Positions 1-9,526 are shown, counted from the first letter of the stretch. The stretch: DNA of 64,000 nucleotides from an uncultured Pseudacidovorax sp. (GCF_913773995.1 NZ_CAJYES010000110.1:1-64000), one strand, 5' to 3'. The notes: generated from the letters alone by a model not told the origin. Made by a program: numbers and translations.

Positions 1-104
1 CTGCGGCTCTGGTGGTGCTGGCCCGCAAGCTCATGCGCGTGGCCTTCTCGCTGTTCAAGCAACAAGCGATGTTCGATGCCCGCCTGGCGGCCACTGTCGC
101 TTGA
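1..104 (+). CDS. IS110-family-like transposase, C-terminal end (cut by window edge)
   Basis: Frame 3 is open from the window edge to a TGA at 102-104 and reads ...LVVLARKLMRVAFSLFK...ATVA. The LARKLxRVAFxLxK pattern is what is usually seen at the extreme C terminus of IS110/IS116-family transposases (Transposase_20 domain). Only about 33 residues are present, so the catalytic DEDD part lies outside the window. The tail differs from that of the complete IS110-group transposase at 33127-34335, so it would be a different element. The identification rests on a short stretch and is moderate. Confidence 0.5.
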   Translation, partial: AALVVLARKLMRVAFSLFKQQAMFDARLAATVA

Positions 105-217
105 CGAGAACCATAGAACCTCAGGGCAGGCCAAGCTCAGTGCGAACGGTTCCACTGGCATTGCGCGAAGGGAGGACCCGCGCACAGCACGCATGCCGGC
201 CGATCAACCGCAACGCA

Positions 218-465
218 GGCCCTGGTGCCGGTGAGGGCGTGGCGGCGCGCCTGTGGGGTGCCGAGGAGCGCAGGGCGGACGGGCTGCGGGCCTGCCGAAG
301 GACAGGCCCGCTTCGTGGACTGACTCGCGGCAGTTGTTTGAGCGCAGCGCGAAGCGCGTAGCGAGTTCTGCCGCGGCCCGTCTGTCCGAGCACCGGAGGG
401 AAGTCGGCGCGCAGCGCCGACCGCCCCACTTGAAGCGCCGCCACGCCCTTACCGGCACCAGGGCC
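218..465. repeat. MITE-like element with 31-bp inverted ends
   Basis: Bases 218-248 and 435-465 are inverted copies of each other over 31 bp with one mismatch. The left arm begins ggccctggtgccggt and the right arm ends accggcaccagggcc. The 248-bp unit has a second hairpin at its centre, 326-375, with arms cgcggcag and ctgccgcg, and another at about 401-419 with arms gtcggcg and cgccgac. No protein-like frame is convincing. No target-site duplication is obvious. It could be a non-autonomous mobile element, a large REP/BIME-type repeat, or an expression-blocking hairpin between the transposase tail and tctA. Bases 105-217 and 466-500 show nothing recognisable. Confidence 0.6.
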
Positions 466-500
466 GGACCATCGCCCAACCAGCCCAAGGGCCGAAAACG

Positions 501-522
501 AAAAGGGGCCCATCAAGGCCCC
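501..522 (-). terminator. Intrinsic terminator of tctBA
   Basis: On the minus strand a ggggcc / ggcccc stem with a six-base loop is followed directly by TTTT. It lies 49 bases past the tctA stop codon and fits a rho-independent terminator for the tctB-tctA unit. Confidence 0.65.
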
Positions 523-570
523 CGGAGGACAGCAGGCATGGCAAGCACGCCCGCTCGAACCAACAGCGCG

Positions 571-2088
571 TCACTCCTCCACGAAGGCCTCTTCGCGCTT
601 GGACTTCACCGCCGGCAGCAGCACGATGGTCAGCAGCGCCAGGGCGGCGACCAGCAGGCCGGCCGAGATCGGACGCGTCACCAGCACGCTCCAGCTGCCG
701 CGCGACAGCAGCAGCGCGCGGCGCAGGTTCTCTTCCATCATCGGCCCCAGGATGAAGCCCAGCAGCAACGGCGCCGGCTCCACCCGCAGCTTGATGAACA
801 CATAGCCCACGAAGCCGAAGATCGCCACCATCCACACGTCGAAGGTGTTGTTGTTGGTCGAGTACACGCCGATGGCGCAGAACAGCACGATGGCCGGGAA
901 CAGCAGGCGGTACGGCACCTTCAGCAGCTTGATCCACATGCCGATCAGCGGCAGGTTCAGGATGATCAGCATCAGGTTGCCCAGCCACATGGATGCGATC
1001 AGGCCCCAGAACAGCTCGGGGTTGCTGGTCATCACCTGCGGGCCGGGCTGGATGTTGTGGATGGTCATGGCACCCACCATCAGCGCCATCACCGGGTTGG
1101 GCGGAATGCCCAGCGTCAGCAGCGGGATGAAGGAAGTCTGCGCGCCGGCGTTGTTGGCCGACTCGGGACCGGCCACACCGCGGATGTTGCCGCGGCCAAA
1201 GGCCACTTCGCCGGGCGACATCTTCAGCTTCTTCTCCAGCGCATAGGAGGCGAACGAAGCCAGCAGCGCACCGCCGCCCGGCAGGATGCCCAGCGCGGAG
1301 CCCAGCGTCGTGCCGCGCAGCACGGCCGGGGCCATGCGCTTGAAGTCGTCGCCGGTGGGCCACAGGCCGGTCACCTTGCTGGTGAAGACCTCGCGCTCCT
1401 CTTCGCCCTGCGACAGGTTGCCGATGATTTCGCCGTAGCCGAACACGCCCATCGACACCACGATGAAGCCGATGCCGTCGGTCAGTTCCGGGATGTCGAA
1501 GCTGAAGCGCGCCACGCCCGAGTTCACGTCCGTGCCGACCAGGCCCAGCAGCAGACCCAGCACCACCATGGCGATCGCCTTGAGCAGCGAGCCGGAAGCC
1601 AGCACCACGGCGCCGATCAGGCCCAGCACCATCAGGCTGAAGTACTCGGCCGGGCCGAACTTGAAGGCCAGCTCGGTCAGCGGCGGCGCGAAGGCGGCCA
1701 GGATGACCGTGCCCACGCAGCCGGCGAAGAAGGAGCCCAGGCCGGCCGCGGCGAGTGCCGGACCCGCCCGCCCCTGCCGCGCCATCTGGTAGCCGTCGAT
1801 ACAGGTCACCACCGAGGACGATTCGCCCGGCAGGTTCACCAGAATGGCCGTCGTCGAGCCGCCATACTGGGCGCCGTAGTAGATGCCCGCCAGCATGATC
1901 AGCGCCGACACCGGCGGCAGCGCATAAGTGGCCGGCAGCAGCATGGCGATGGTCGCGACCGGGCCGATGCCCGGCAGCACGCCAATCAGCGTGCCCAGAA
2001 TGCAGCCGATCAGGCAATAGAGCAGGTTGGTCCAGGTGACGGCGACGCCGAAGCCCGTGGCCAGGTTGGAGATCAGGTTGAAGTCCAT
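571..2088 (-). CDS. tctA: Tripartite tricarboxylate transporter large permease TctA
   Basis: 505-aa, very hydrophobic protein of the TctA family (PF01970), the roughly 12-helix permease of secondary tripartite tricarboxylate carriers that import citrate-like or other carboxylates with a periplasmic receptor. Family signatures visible are GVLPGIGPVATIAMLLP near residue 38, QYGGSTTAILVNLPGE near 75-90, and the second repeat GILPGGGALLASF near 260. Length is normal for the family (about 500). It starts 18 bases after the tctB stop, so the two form one operon. A terminator follows at 501-522. The substrate cannot be read from the sequence. Confidence 0.95.
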   Translation of the reverse strand: MDFNLISNLATGFGVAVTWTNLLYCLIGCILGTLIGVLPGIGPVATIAMLLPATYALPPVSALIMLAGIYYGAQYGGSTTAILVNLPGESSSVVTCIDGYQMARQGRAGPALAAAGLGSFFAGCVGTVILAAFAPPLTELAFKFGPAEYFSLMVLGLIGAVVLASGSLLKAIAMVVLGLLLGLVGTDVNSGVARFSFDIPELTDGIGFIVVSMGVFGYGEIIGNLSQGEEEREVFTSKVTGLWPTGDDFKRMAPAVLRGTTLGSALGILPGGGALLASFASYALEKKLKMSPGEVAFGRGNIRGVAGPESANNAGAQTSFIPLLTLGIPPNPVMALMVGAMTIHNIQPGPQVMTSNPELFWGLIASMWLGNLMLIILNLPLIGMWIKLLKVPYRLLFPAIVLFCAIGVYSTNNNTFDVWMVAIFGFVGYVFIKLRVEPAPLLLGFILGPMMEENLRRALLLSRGSWSVLVTRPISAGLLVAALALLTIVLLPAVKSKREEAFVEE

Positions 2089-2106
2089 GGTTGTCGTCTT
2101 TCCCGA

Positions 2107-2595
2107 TCAGCCCGAAATGAAGGTGGGCCACACCTGGATCTGCAGCTTGAGGGCCACGATGAAGGCCAGGTAGCTGCCCACGGCCAGCACCACCGCCAGG
2201 ATCAGCGAGTCGCGCAGATTGAACTGGTTGCCCGCCATGCTGGCGATGATGGTGAGCGCGAAGATGGCGATGATCAGCCCCATGGCCGGCAGCCCGATGC
2301 TGGGCAGGCCGCCCAGCAGCACGCCGAAGGCCAGGTTGGCGCCGAGCACGAAGGCCAGCGGCTTCCAGGCCCAGCGGCCGATCTTGCCGCCGTCGGCGGT
2401 TTCGACCACCATGGCCTGCAGCGAGATCACCGCACCGATGAGCGCGAGCAGCACCCCCAGCATGAGCGGAAAATAGCCCGGGCCCATGCGGGCCCCGTCT
2501 CCGACGGTGTAGTTGGTGGAGCCGACCGCGAACGTTGCGCCCACGGCCATGAACATCACACCGGAAAAAAAGTCAGCCTGGCTTTTGATGGCCAT
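2107..2595 (-). CDS. tctB: Tripartite tricarboxylate transporter small permease TctB
   Basis: 162-aa protein with four hydrophobic segments, matching the small membrane subunit TctB (PF07331). It starts MAIKSQADFFSGVMFMAVG; the pattern DFxxGxxFxxxG...F is typical of TctB N termini. The ATG at 2595 is chosen because GGAGAAG lies 8 bases upstream; an upstream in-frame ATG at 2703 would add 36 uncharacteristic residues. It forms an operon with tctA. The receptor gene tctC is divergent, whereas the classical order is tctC-tctB-tctA on one strand. Confidence 0.9.
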   Translation of the reverse strand: MAIKSQADFFSGVMFMAVGATFAVGSTNYTVGDGARMGPGYFPLMLGVLLALIGAVISLQAMVVETADGGKIGRWAWKPLAFVLGANLAFGVLLGGLPSIGLPAMGLIIAIFALTIIASMAGNQFNLRDSLILAVVLAVGSYLAFIVALKLQIQVWPTFISG

Positions 2596-2830
2596 TTCGT
2601 TGCTTCTCCACGAGTCCTTGTTGAAACGGGGGCGAGGGTCGTCGCCAGAGGCTGACCATTGGCTGACTTGATATGTAGGGATAAGCGCGTAAGCAGTCTC
2701 CACATCGAGTGGAGTCGAATGAGAGATAAGGCGTTGTTGAGATTGATCTTTTCGCTATGAAAGTCGTAGCGTTTTTTCTTGCGCCGAGCCGTCAGGTCGG
2801 CGTTTTTTTCCTGACTGGAGACAGACTGAG
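2596..2830. promoter_or_regulatory. Divergent control region between tctBA and tctC
   Basis: This 235-bp spacer must hold the promoters for both directions. A perfect inverted repeat with arms ctccac and gtggag and a 5-base loop sits at 2698-2714, near the middle, and is a candidate operator. A terminator-like hairpin lies close to tctC at 2783-2810 and is listed separately. No convincing -35/-10 pair was identified, and no regulator gene is adjacent. Confidence 0.5.
2783..2810 (+). terminator. Terminator-like hairpin in the tctC leader
   Basis: cgccga (2783-2788) and tcggcg (2798-2803) form a 6-bp GC-rich stem followed by seven T. It has the shape of an intrinsic terminator reading towards tctC, only 20 bases before its ATG, although no plus-strand gene lies upstream that would need terminating. 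It could be an attenuator. Confidence 0.5.
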
Positions 2831-3817
2831 ATGACTGCCACCCGCCGCGACTTCGTCGCTTCCACCCTCGCCGCCGGCCTTGCGCTGGCCGGGCCGAGCG
2901 CCTTTGCACAGTCCGATTGGCCGGCCAAGCCAATCCGGCTGATCGTGCCCTTTCCGCCCGGCGGCGGCACCGACATCCTGTCGCGCCTCGTCGCCAACAA
3001 GCTCACCGAAGTCAGCAAGTGGACCGTGGTGCCCGACAACCGCGGTGGTGCCGGCGGCACCATCGGCATCGCCGAGGCGGCGCGGGCCCAGCCCACGGGC
3101 TATGACCTGGTGATGGGCCAGAAGGACAACATGGTCGTCGCGCCCTGGCTCTACAAGAACCTGAGCTACGACCCGGTGAAGGACCTGACCGCCGTGGCCC
3201 ATGTGGCCTACACGCCCGTGGTGATCGTGGTGCGCACCGAATCGCGCTTCAAGACGCTCAAGGATGTGGTCGAGGCCGCGCGCGCCCAGCCGGATGCCGT
3301 GACCTTCGGCTCGCCGGGCAACGGCACCACCATCCACCTGGCCGGCGAGATCTTCAAGACCGCCGCCAAGATCCAGATCCGCCACGTGCCCTACAAGGGC
3401 AGCAACGCCGCCATGATGGACGTGCTGGCCGGCAACGTGGACCTGCTGGTCTCGTCGCTGCCCTCGGCCATCGCGCAGATCAAGGCCGGCAAGCTGCGTC
3501 CGCTGGCCGTGACCTCGGCCAAGCGCAGCACCTCGCTGCCCGACATCCCGACCGTGGCCGAACTGGGCTATGGCAAGGACTTCGACGTCAGCACCTGGTA
3601 TGGCATCTTCGCGCCGGCCGGCACGCCCAAGCCGGTGGTCGACAAGGTCAATGCCGAGGTCAACAAGCTGCTGGCCCGACCCGACGTGCAGGCCGCGATC
3701 CACGAGCAGGGCGCCGAGTACCAGGCCATGTCCACCACGGAATTCGCCACCCTGGTCAAGGACGATGTGGCCAAGTGGAAGGGCATCGTCCAGGCCTCCG
3801 GCGCGCGCATCGAGTAA
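2831..3817 (+). CDS. tctC: Tripartite tricarboxylate transporter substrate-binding protein (Bug/TctC family)
   Basis: 328-aa periplasmic solute receptor of the Bug family (PF03401). It has a twin-arginine-like start (TATRRDFVASTLAAGLALAG) with predicted cleavage after AFA near residue 26. The mature protein opens with DWPAKPIRLIVPFPPGGGTD, the hallmark of Bug proteins, including the VPFPPGGGTD loop that contacts carboxylate ligands. Length is typical (about 320). It would deliver its ligand to TctAB encoded divergently. GGAG lies upstream of the ATG. A strong terminator follows at 3879-3904. The ligand is unknown; Bug proteins bind di- and tricarboxylates, aromatic acids or nicotinate. Confidence 0.93.
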   Translation: MTATRRDFVASTLAAGLALAGPSAFAQSDWPAKPIRLIVPFPPGGGTDILSRLVANKLTEVSKWTVVPDNRGGAGGTIGIAEAARAQPTGYDLVMGQKDNMVVAPWLYKNLSYDPVKDLTAVAHVAYTPVVIVVRTESRFKTLKDVVEAARAQPDAVTFGSPGNGTTIHLAGEIFKTAAKIQIRHVPYKGSNAAMMDVLAGNVDLLVSSLPSAIAQIKAGKLRPLAVTSAKRSTSLPDIPTVAELGYGKDFDVSTWYGIFAPAGTPKPVVDKVNAEVNKLLARPDVQAAIHEQGAEYQAMSTTEFATLVKDDVAKWKGIVQASGARIE

Positions 3818-3878
3818 GCCCGGCGGGCCAGGCCGGACGACCGCGCTGCGGCCGCCAGTCGGTCAGGCGGAAGCAGAG

Positions 3879-3904
3879 GGGGTCGCACCCGTGCGGCCCC
3901 TTTT
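3879..3904 (+). terminator. Intrinsic terminator after tctC
   Basis: ggggtcgcac and gtgcggcccc form a 10-bp stem with one G-T pair and a 2-base loop, followed by TTTT. It lies about 60 bases past the tctC stop, between convergent genes. Confidence 0.75.
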
Positions 3905-3938
3905 CTTTCGTCGGCGGGGTCGGCGAAGGGTTCGGTCC

Positions 3939-4409
3939 TCAGCGGCCAGGGCCATGCATGAAGAAGGGGTCGCGCGGGCCCGGGTGGGGGCCGTGCCAGC
4001 TGCCGCCGAGCACCAGCCCGACGCTCAGGGCGGTCAGGCCCACCCACCAGGGGTCCACCGCGTAGCCGCTGGCCACCACGACCGGTGCCGGCGCGGCGAC
4101 CAGGACCGGGGCTCCGCTCACCACCACGCCCGGCTCCACCGGGACCGTGGCTGGTACAGCGCCCGCCGTGGCGGCAGGCCCTGCCATCATCGGCACGCCG
4201 GTCGGCGGTTGGGCCATCCAGGTGCTGTAGTCGCGGCCGGCCAGGCGGTAGCTCACGCTGTAGCCGCCTTCGGCCAGGGCCACGCAGGCGGTCACCTGCG
4301 CCTGCGGCGGCAGGGCCTGCGCTTGTGCCTGGGCGCTTGCCGCCACGAGTGCGGCCAGGGTGGCGCCTGCGCCCAGGCGCCGCAAAGCAAGAAGTCTTGA
4401 ACGGGTCAT
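3939..4409 (-). CDS. Small exported Ala/Pro/Val-rich protein, unknown function
   Basis: 156-aa protein starting MTRSRLLALRRLGAGATLAA, with a clear signal peptide ending near AQAQA (residue 30). The mature part has a short conserved-looking segment with one Cys (ACVALAEGGYSVSYRLAGRDY), then a low-complexity stretch rich in Ala, Val and Pro, and a late hydrophobic segment (WWVGLTALSVGLVLGGSW) before a His/Pro/Gly tail. It starts 13 bases after the bamA stop and is probably cotranscribed with it. The function is not recognised; a cell-envelope role is inferred only from export and from the neighbour. The downstream start is preferred because the signal peptide begins there. Confidence 0.65.
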   Translation of the reverse strand: MTRSRLLALRRLGAGATLAALVAASAQAQAQALPPQAQVTACVALAEGGYSVSYRLAGRDYSTWMAQPPTGVPMMAGPAATAGAVPATVPVEPGVVVSGAPVLVAAPAPVVVASGYAVDPWWVGLTALSVGLVLGGSWHGPHPGPRDPFFMHGPGR

Positions 4410-4422
4410 CGGATTGCTCCTT

Positions 4423-6837
4423 TCAGAACGAGGTGCCGATCTGGAACTGGAAGCGCTGCGTGCGGTCGGCTGTGATGCCGAGCGCGGTGTCTTCCTTCTG
4501 GTAGAGCACGGGCACCGCATAGGCCAGGCTCAGCGGCCCCAGCGGCGAGAGCCAGCTCACCCCCAGGCCCACCGAGGCGCGCAGCTTCTGCTGCGCCTTC
4601 CATTGCGCGTCGGTCAGCGAAGAGGTGCGGTCGGCGAACACGTTGCCCGCATCGAAGAAGCCGAAGAGCCGCAGCGTGCGGTCGTTGCCGGCGCCGGGGA
4701 AGGGCGTGCTCAGCTCGGCATTGAAGACGGCCTTGCGCAGGCCGCCCAGCGCGCCCGCCGTCACGCTGTCGCGCGGGCCGAGCGAGTTGCTCTCGAAGCC
4801 CCGCACCGAGCCCAGGCCGCCGGCATAGAAATTCTTGAACACCGGATAGGTGTCGCCGCCCAGGGCGCGCGCCCAGCCCAGCTCGCCGTTGAGCGCGAAG
4901 GTGTACTGCTTGCTGATCGGGAAGTAGCGCTGGTACTGGTAGCTGGTCTTGAGGTAGCGCGCGCCCGACGCCAGACCCCACTCGGCACTGGCGTTCTGCT
5001 GCGTTCCGCGCGTGGGGACCAGCGCGCTGTCGCGGGTGTCGCGCGACCACCCGATGGTCAGCGGCACGCCGGTGATGGCGTCGCGTGCGCACACCACGCT
5101 GGGCGCGGTGCCCGAGCATTCGAAGTAGTTCAGGTAGGCCTGCGGCGTCGCCGTGTAGACGTAGCTGCCGTCGACCAGGGTGTAGTCGCCGTTGGTGCCG
5201 GGCTTGAAGGAATAGCGCTCCAGCCCCAGCCCGAAATACACCCGGTTGAGCTCGTCGAAGGGCACGCCGAACTTCAGCGACACGCCTTGCGTGGTGAGCT
5301 TGTAGTTGCCGTCCGCGGCATACGAAGGCCGCGAGGTGTTCTGGTAGACGCTGATGATGCGCGAGATGCCGTCCGCCGTGAAATAGGGATCGATGGCCGA
5401 GACCGACACCGAGGTGCTGTACGAGCCGATGCTCGCGCTCAGCCCCAGGGAGTTGCCCGAGCCGAACACGTTCTCCTGCGTGATGCCGAAGGTCAGCGTC
5501 ACCTTGTCGGTGCTGGAGTAGCCCGCGCCCAGGTTCAGCGAGCCGGTAGGCTTTTCCTTGACGTCGACCATCAGGTCCACGGTGTCGGGCGAGCCGGCGA
5601 CCTCCTGCGTCTGGATGTCCACCTCGCTGAAGTAGCCCAGCCGGTCCAGCCGGTCGCGCGAGAGCTTGATCTTGTCGCCCTCGTACCAGGCCGACTCGTA
5701 CTGCCGCATCTCGCGGCGGATCACCTCGTCGCGGGTGCGCGCGTTGCCGCCCACCAGGATGCGGCGCACGAACACGCGCTGGCGCGGCAGGCCCTTGAAC
5801 ACCATCGTCACGCGGTTGTTGGTGCGGTCGGAATCCGGCAGGGCCTCCACCTTGGCGAAGGCGAAGCCGAAGCGCGCGTAGTGCTCGGTGAAGGCCCGCG
5901 TGGTGTCGGTCACGTCGTTGCCGTTGTAGTAGTCGCCGGGGCGCACCGTCACCAGCGACTTGAAGTCGTCGTCGCGGCCCAGGTAGTCGCCCTCCAGCTT
6001 CACGCCCGCCACCACGAAGCGCTCGCCTTCCGTGATGTTGACCGTCAGGGTGATCGACCGGCGGTCGGGCGACAGCGCCACCTGCGTGGAGTCGATGCGG
6101 AAGTCCATGTACCCGCGCGTGAGGTAGTACTGGCGCAGCGTTTCCAGGTCGGCGTCGAACTTGGCGCGTGAGTACTGGTTGGACTTGGTGTACCAGCTCA
6201 TCCAGTTGCCGGCATCCAGGTCGAACAGGCCCAGCAGCGTCTTCTCGCTGAAGGCCTTGGCCCCCACCACCCGCACATCGGTGATGCGGGCCGCCTCGCC
6301 CTCGTCTACCGTGAAGCTGATGTTGACGCGGTTGTGCTCCAGCGGCGTGGCGGTGGTCTGCACGCTGGCACTGTAGAAGCCCTTGCCGATGTACTGGCGC
6401 TTGAGTTCCTGCTCGGCGCGGTCGGCCAGGGCCTTGTCGTAGGGCCGGCCCTCGGCCAGGCCGACCTCGCGCAGGGCCTTGGTCATGGCCTGCTTGTCGA
6501 ACTCCTTGGCGCCTTCGAAGTCCACGCCGGCAATGGTGGGGCGCTCCTCCACGATCACCACCAGCACGTTGCCGGAGATGTCCAGGCGCACGTCCTTGAA
6601 CAGGCCCAGGTCGTACAGCGCGCGGATGGCGGCCGAGCCGCGGTCGTCGGTGTAGGTGTCGCCCACATGCAGGGGCAGGGCATGGAAGATGGTGCCGGGC
6701 TCCACGCGCTGCAGGCCCTCCACCCGCAGGTCGCGGATGGTGAAGGGCTCGGCGGCCCAGGCGGCATGACTGCCGGCAAACAGCACGAGGGCGCCAAGGG
6801 CGGCTTGCAGCCGTCGGCCGCGGAACAGGAAGCGCAT
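4423..6837 (-). CDS. bamA: Outer-membrane assembly factor BamA (extra-locus copy)
   Basis: 804-aa Omp85-family protein. It has a signal peptide ending AWAAEP (about residue 29), five POTRA domains (about 30-430), starting [17 protein letters not shown], and a 16-strand barrel with the diagnostic [14 protein letters not shown] segment on the lid-lock loop. It ends in Phe, as outer-membrane barrels do. BamA folds and inserts outer-membrane proteins. Length fits BamA (about 780-810) rather than TamA (about 580). The usual Burkholderiales neighbours (rseP upstream, ompH/skp and lpxD downstream) are missing; here it sits between a small exported protein and nadE, so it may be a second, accessory copy. 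Confidence 0.88.
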   Translation of the reverse strand: MRFLFRGRRLQAALGALVLFAGSHAAWAAEPFTIRDLRVEGLQRVEPGTIFHALPLHVGDTYTDDRGSAAIRALYDLGLFKDVRLDISGNVLVVIVEERPTIAGVDFEGAKEFDKQAMTKALREVGLAEGRPYDKALADRAEQELKRQYIGKGFYSASVQTTATPLEHNRVNISFTVDEGEAARITDVRVVGAKAFSEKTLLGLFDLDAGNWMSWYTKSNQYSRAKFDADLETLRQYYLTRGYMDFRIDSTQVALSPDRRSITLTVNITEGERFVVAGVKLEGDYLGRDDDFKSLVTVRPGDYYNGNDVTDTTRAFTEHYARFGFAFAKVEALPDSDRTNNRVTMVFKGLPRQRVFVRRILVGGNARTRDEVIRREMRQYESAWYEGDKIKLSRDRLDRLGYFSEVDIQTQEVAGSPDTVDLMVDVKEKPTGSLNLGAGYSSTDKVTLTFGITQENVFGSGNSLGLSASIGSYSTSVSVSAIDPYFTADGISRIISVYQNTSRPSYAADGNYKLTTQGVSLKFGVPFDELNRVYFGLGLERYSFKPGTNGDYTLVDGSYVYTATPQAYLNYFECSGTAPSVVCARDAITGVPLTIGWSRDTRDSALVPTRGTQQNASAEWGLASGARYLKTSYQYQRYFPISKQYTFALNGELGWARALGGDTYPVFKNFYAGGLGSVRGFESNSLGPRDSVTAGALGGLRKAVFNAELSTPFPGAGNDRTLRLFGFFDAGNVFADRTSSLTDAQWKAQQKLRASVGLGVSWLSPLGPLSLAYAVPVLYQKEDTALGITADRTQRFQFQIGTSF

Positions 6838-7112
6838 GGAGTGGTGAGGGGCGTCGGCGCACGGGGCGCAGATCGCTTAGTGGCTTGGCGCGGATCATGG
6901 GCGGCCACTTGGGAGGAATCGTGGATCGCCCCCGACAGCCAGGCTTCCGCCTTTGTCCGACAGGAGGCGCGCGGCCTGCGCAGCGTCGGCCCCGGGGTGT
7001 TGTCGTAGAGTGCTCGCCATGCCGCCCCGCGCCGACCTGCGCGTTGCACACCGCGCGGGTCCGGCGTCCTTCTCTGTCGCGCCCCCTCACCGCCTGCCCT
7101 GCTGCCCCTGCC

Positions 7113-9182
7113 ATGAAGCACGACCTGCCCTTCCTCAACCCCTACCGCCACGGCTTCGCGCGCGTGGCCGTGGCCATGCCGCGCAACCGCGTGGCCGACC
7201 CGCTCTCCAATGCCGCCGAGACCATCCGCCTCTACCGCGAAGCCGAGGCCCAGGGCGCGGCAGTGGTGGCCTTTCCGGAGCTGGGCCTGTCGGCCTACAC
7301 CTGCGACGACCTGTTCCACCAGTCCGCGCTGCTCGAGGGCTGCGAAGAGGCGCTGGCCCAGGTGGTCGAGGCCTCGCGCGACCTGAACGCGGTGGCCGTG
7401 GTCGGCGCGCCGCTGCGGGTGGAGCACCGCCTCTTCAACTGCGCGGTGGTGGTGGCACGCGGTCGCGTGCTGGCCGTGCTGCCCAAGACCTATCTGCCCA
7501 ACTACGGCGAGTTCTACGAGGCGCGGCAGTTCAATGCCGCCGGCAGCGCCGTGACCGACCATGTGCAGCTCTTCGGCCACCGCGTGCCCTTCGGCACCGA
7601 CATCGTGGTTCGCGCGCGCGAGCTGCCGCTGCTGGCGCTGCATGTGGAGATCTGCGAGGACCTGTGGACGCCCATCCCGCCGTCGAGCTTCGCGGCGCTG
7701 GCGGGCGCGACGGTGCTGGTCAACCTGTCGGCCTCCAACATCATCATCGGCAAGGCGGCCTTCCGGCATCAGCTGGTGGGCCAGCAGTCGGCGCGCTGCA
7801 TCGCGGCCTACGTCTACACCTCGGCCGGCATCGGCGAGTCGACCACCGACCTGGCCTGGGATGGCCAGTCGCTGATCTACGAATGCGGCGATCTGGTGGC
7901 CGAAGGCGCTCGCTTCGCCAATCAGGCGCAGCTTGTGATGGCCGACGTGGACCTGGAGCGCCTGGCCCATGAGCGCATGCGCCTGACCAGCTTCGGCGAG
8001 AGCGCGCGCCGCCACAAGGCCGAGCTCGCGACCTGGCGCACGGTGGAGTTCGACCTGGCCCCGCCCGCGCAGGTGCCTGGCGGCCTGATGCGCACGGTGG
8101 AGCGCTTTCCCTACGTGCCGGCCGACGCGCGCTCCCTGGACGAGCGCTGCTACGAGGTCTTCAACATCCAGGTGCAGTCGCTGGTGCAGCGGCTCGAGGC
8201 CTCGCGCATCGGCAAGGTGGTGATCGGCATCTCGGGCGGACTCGACTCCACGCATGCGCTGCTGGTGGTGGCGCAGGCCATGGACCGGCTGGGCCGCCCG
8301 CGCAGCGACATCCTGGCCTACACCATGCCCGGCTTCGCGACCAGCACGCGCACGCTGCAGCAGGCCCATGCACTGATGCGCGTGGTGGGCTGCACCGCGC
8401 AGGAGATCGACATCCGCCCCAGCTGTCGCCAGATGCTGGCCGACCTGGGCCATCCCTTCGGCCGCGGCGAGCCGGTGTACGACGTCACCTTCGAGAACGT
8501 GCAGGCCGGCGAGCGCACCAGCCACCTGTTCCGCCTGGCCAACCACCACGGCGGCATCGTGGCCGGCACCGGCGATCTGAGCGAACTGGCGCTGGGCTGG
8601 TGCACCTACGGCGTGGGCGACCACATGTCGCACTACAACGTCAATGCCAGCGTGCCCAAGACGCTGATCAAGCACCTGGTCCACTGGGTGGCGGGCAAGG
8701 GCCTGCTGGGTGAGGAGGGCAGCCAGGTGCTGCAGGCCATTCTCTCCACCGAGATCAGCCCCGAGCTGGTGCCGGCCGATGCGGAGAGCCAGGGCGCCGA
8801 GCCCGCACAGAGCACCGAGAGCGTGGTCGGCCCCTACGAGCTGCAGGACTTCCATCTGTACCACACGGTGCGTCACGGCATGCGCCCCTCGAAGGTGGCC
8901 TACCTGGCCTGGTGCGCCTGGCACGACCGCGAGCACGGCCCCTGGCCCGACACCCTGCATGGCGAGCGCCACCAGTACACCCTGGCCGAGATCAAGAAGC
9001 ACCTGGGCACCTTCCTGTTCCGCTTCTTCCAGATCAGCCAGTTCAAGCGCAGCTGCGTGCCGAATGCGCCCAAGGTCGGCTCTGGTGGATCGCTCTCGCC
9101 CCGGGGCGACTGGCGCGCGCCCAGCGACTCGGAATCGCGGGTGTGGCTGGACGAGCTGAAGACGGTGCCGGACGAGGTGTGA
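7113..9182 (+). CDS. nadE: Glutamine-dependent NAD+ synthetase
   Basis: 689-aa two-domain enzyme that makes NAD+ from deamido-NAD+, ATP and glutamine in the cytoplasm. The N-terminal nitrilase-type amidase shows the catalytic triad: Glu56 in [15 protein letters not shown], Lys125 in [14 protein letters not shown], and Cys181 in HVEICEDLW. The C-terminal synthetase has the ATP-pyrophosphatase loop SGGLDST at about 374-380 and the later [15 protein letters not shown] segment. Length matches the long glutamine-dependent form (about 650-690). The ATG at 7113 is chosen because it directly precedes the conserved [16 protein letters not shown] start. It diverges from bamA; bases 6838-7112 hold no gene. 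Confidence 0.96.
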   Translation: MKHDLPFLNPYRHGFARVAVAMPRNRVADPLSNAAETIRLYREAEAQGAAVVAFPELGLSAYTCDDLFHQSALLEGCEEALAQVVEASRDLNAVAVVGAPLRVEHRLFNCAVVVARGRVLAVLPKTYLPNYGEFYEARQFNAAGSAVTDHVQLFGHRVPFGTDIVVRARELPLLALHVEICEDLWTPIPPSSFAALAGATVLVNLSASNIIIGKAAFRHQLVGQQSARCIAAYVYTSAGIGESTTDLAWDGQSLIYECGDLVAEGARFANQAQLVMADVDLERLAHERMRLTSFGESARRHKAELATWRTVEFDLAPPAQVPGGLMRTVERFPYVPADARSLDERCYEVFNIQVQSLVQRLEASRIGKVVIGISGGLDSTHALLVVAQAMDRLGRPRSDILAYTMPGFATSTRTLQQAHALMRVVGCTAQEIDIRPSCRQMLADLGHPFGRGEPVYDVTFENVQAGERTSHLFRLANHHGGIVAGTGDLSELALGWCTYGVGDHMSHYNVNASVPKTLIKHLVHWVAGKGLLGEEGSQVLQAILSTEISPELVPADAESQGAEPAQSTESVVGPYELQDFHLYHTVRHGMRPSKVAYLAWCAWHDREHGPWPDTLHGERHQYTLAEIKKHLGTFLFRFFQISQFKRSCVPNAPKVGSGGSLSPRGDWRAPSDSESRVWLDELKTVPDEV

Positions 9183-9198
9183 GGGCCGCCAGACTCTC

Positions 9199-9228
9199 TT
9201 GGGCTGTCCGTATTCGATTGGATACAAT
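9199..9228 (+). promoter_or_regulatory. Probable promoter of toxin-antitoxin pair
   Basis: TTGGGC (9199-9204), an 18-base spacer and TACAAT (9223-9228) sit just upstream of the toxin ATG at 9235. A small inverted GTAT...ATAC repeat overlaps the -10 region and could bind the antitoxin. The sequence is locally AT-rich compared with the surroundings. Confidence 0.45.
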
Positions 9229-9234
9229 TCCACG

Positions 9235-9525
9235 ATGCTGGACATCCAGCTCACCACCACCTTTCAACGCTGGCTTGCTGGCCTCACCGACCTGCGCGCC
9301 CGCATCGCCATTGCGCGCAGGCTCGAGCGGTTGGCGGCGGGCAATGCGGGCGACAGCAAGTCCGTTGGCGAGGGGGTTACCGAGATGCGCGTCGCCGTCG
9401 GGCCCGGCTATCGCGTGTACTACACGCGGCGCGGGCAGCAGATCGTGATCGTGCTCGCGGGCGGCGACAAGTCATCGCAGCAGCGCGACATCCAGCGCGC
9501 ACAGACCATGGCCAAGGAGTATTGA
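9235..9525 (+). CDS. RelE/HigB-type toxin (PF05973 family)
   Basis: 96-aa protein of the addiction-module killer group. Typical features are the N-terminal TTTFQRWLAGLTDLRARIAIARRL helix pair, the central G(V)TEMRVAVGPGYRVYY strand, with the arginine and tyrosines that act in mRNA cleavage in relatives, and the C-terminal LAGGDKSSQQRDI...A motif, which is highly characteristic. Toxin precedes antitoxin, with only one base between the stop and the next ATG (9527). An ATG at 9199 would also be in frame, but 9235 gives the normal length. Predicted role: ribosome-dependent mRNA endonuclease held inactive by the partner. Confidence 0.88.
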   Translation: MLDIQLTTTFQRWLAGLTDLRARIAIARRLERLAAGNAGDSKSVGEGVTEMRVAVGPGYRVYYTRRGQQIVIVLAGGDKSSQQRDIQRAQTMAKEY

Positions 9526-9526
9526 G

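Noticed and set aside
253-2655. 800-codon open frame opposite tctA/tctB
   Set aside because: His/Gln/Arg-rich shadow of the tctBA genes in high-G+C DNA; the tct proteins on the other strand have full family motifs.
4360-6171. Long open frame opposite bamA
   Set aside because: Low-complexity shadow; bamA is clearly the coding strand with POTRA and barrel motifs.
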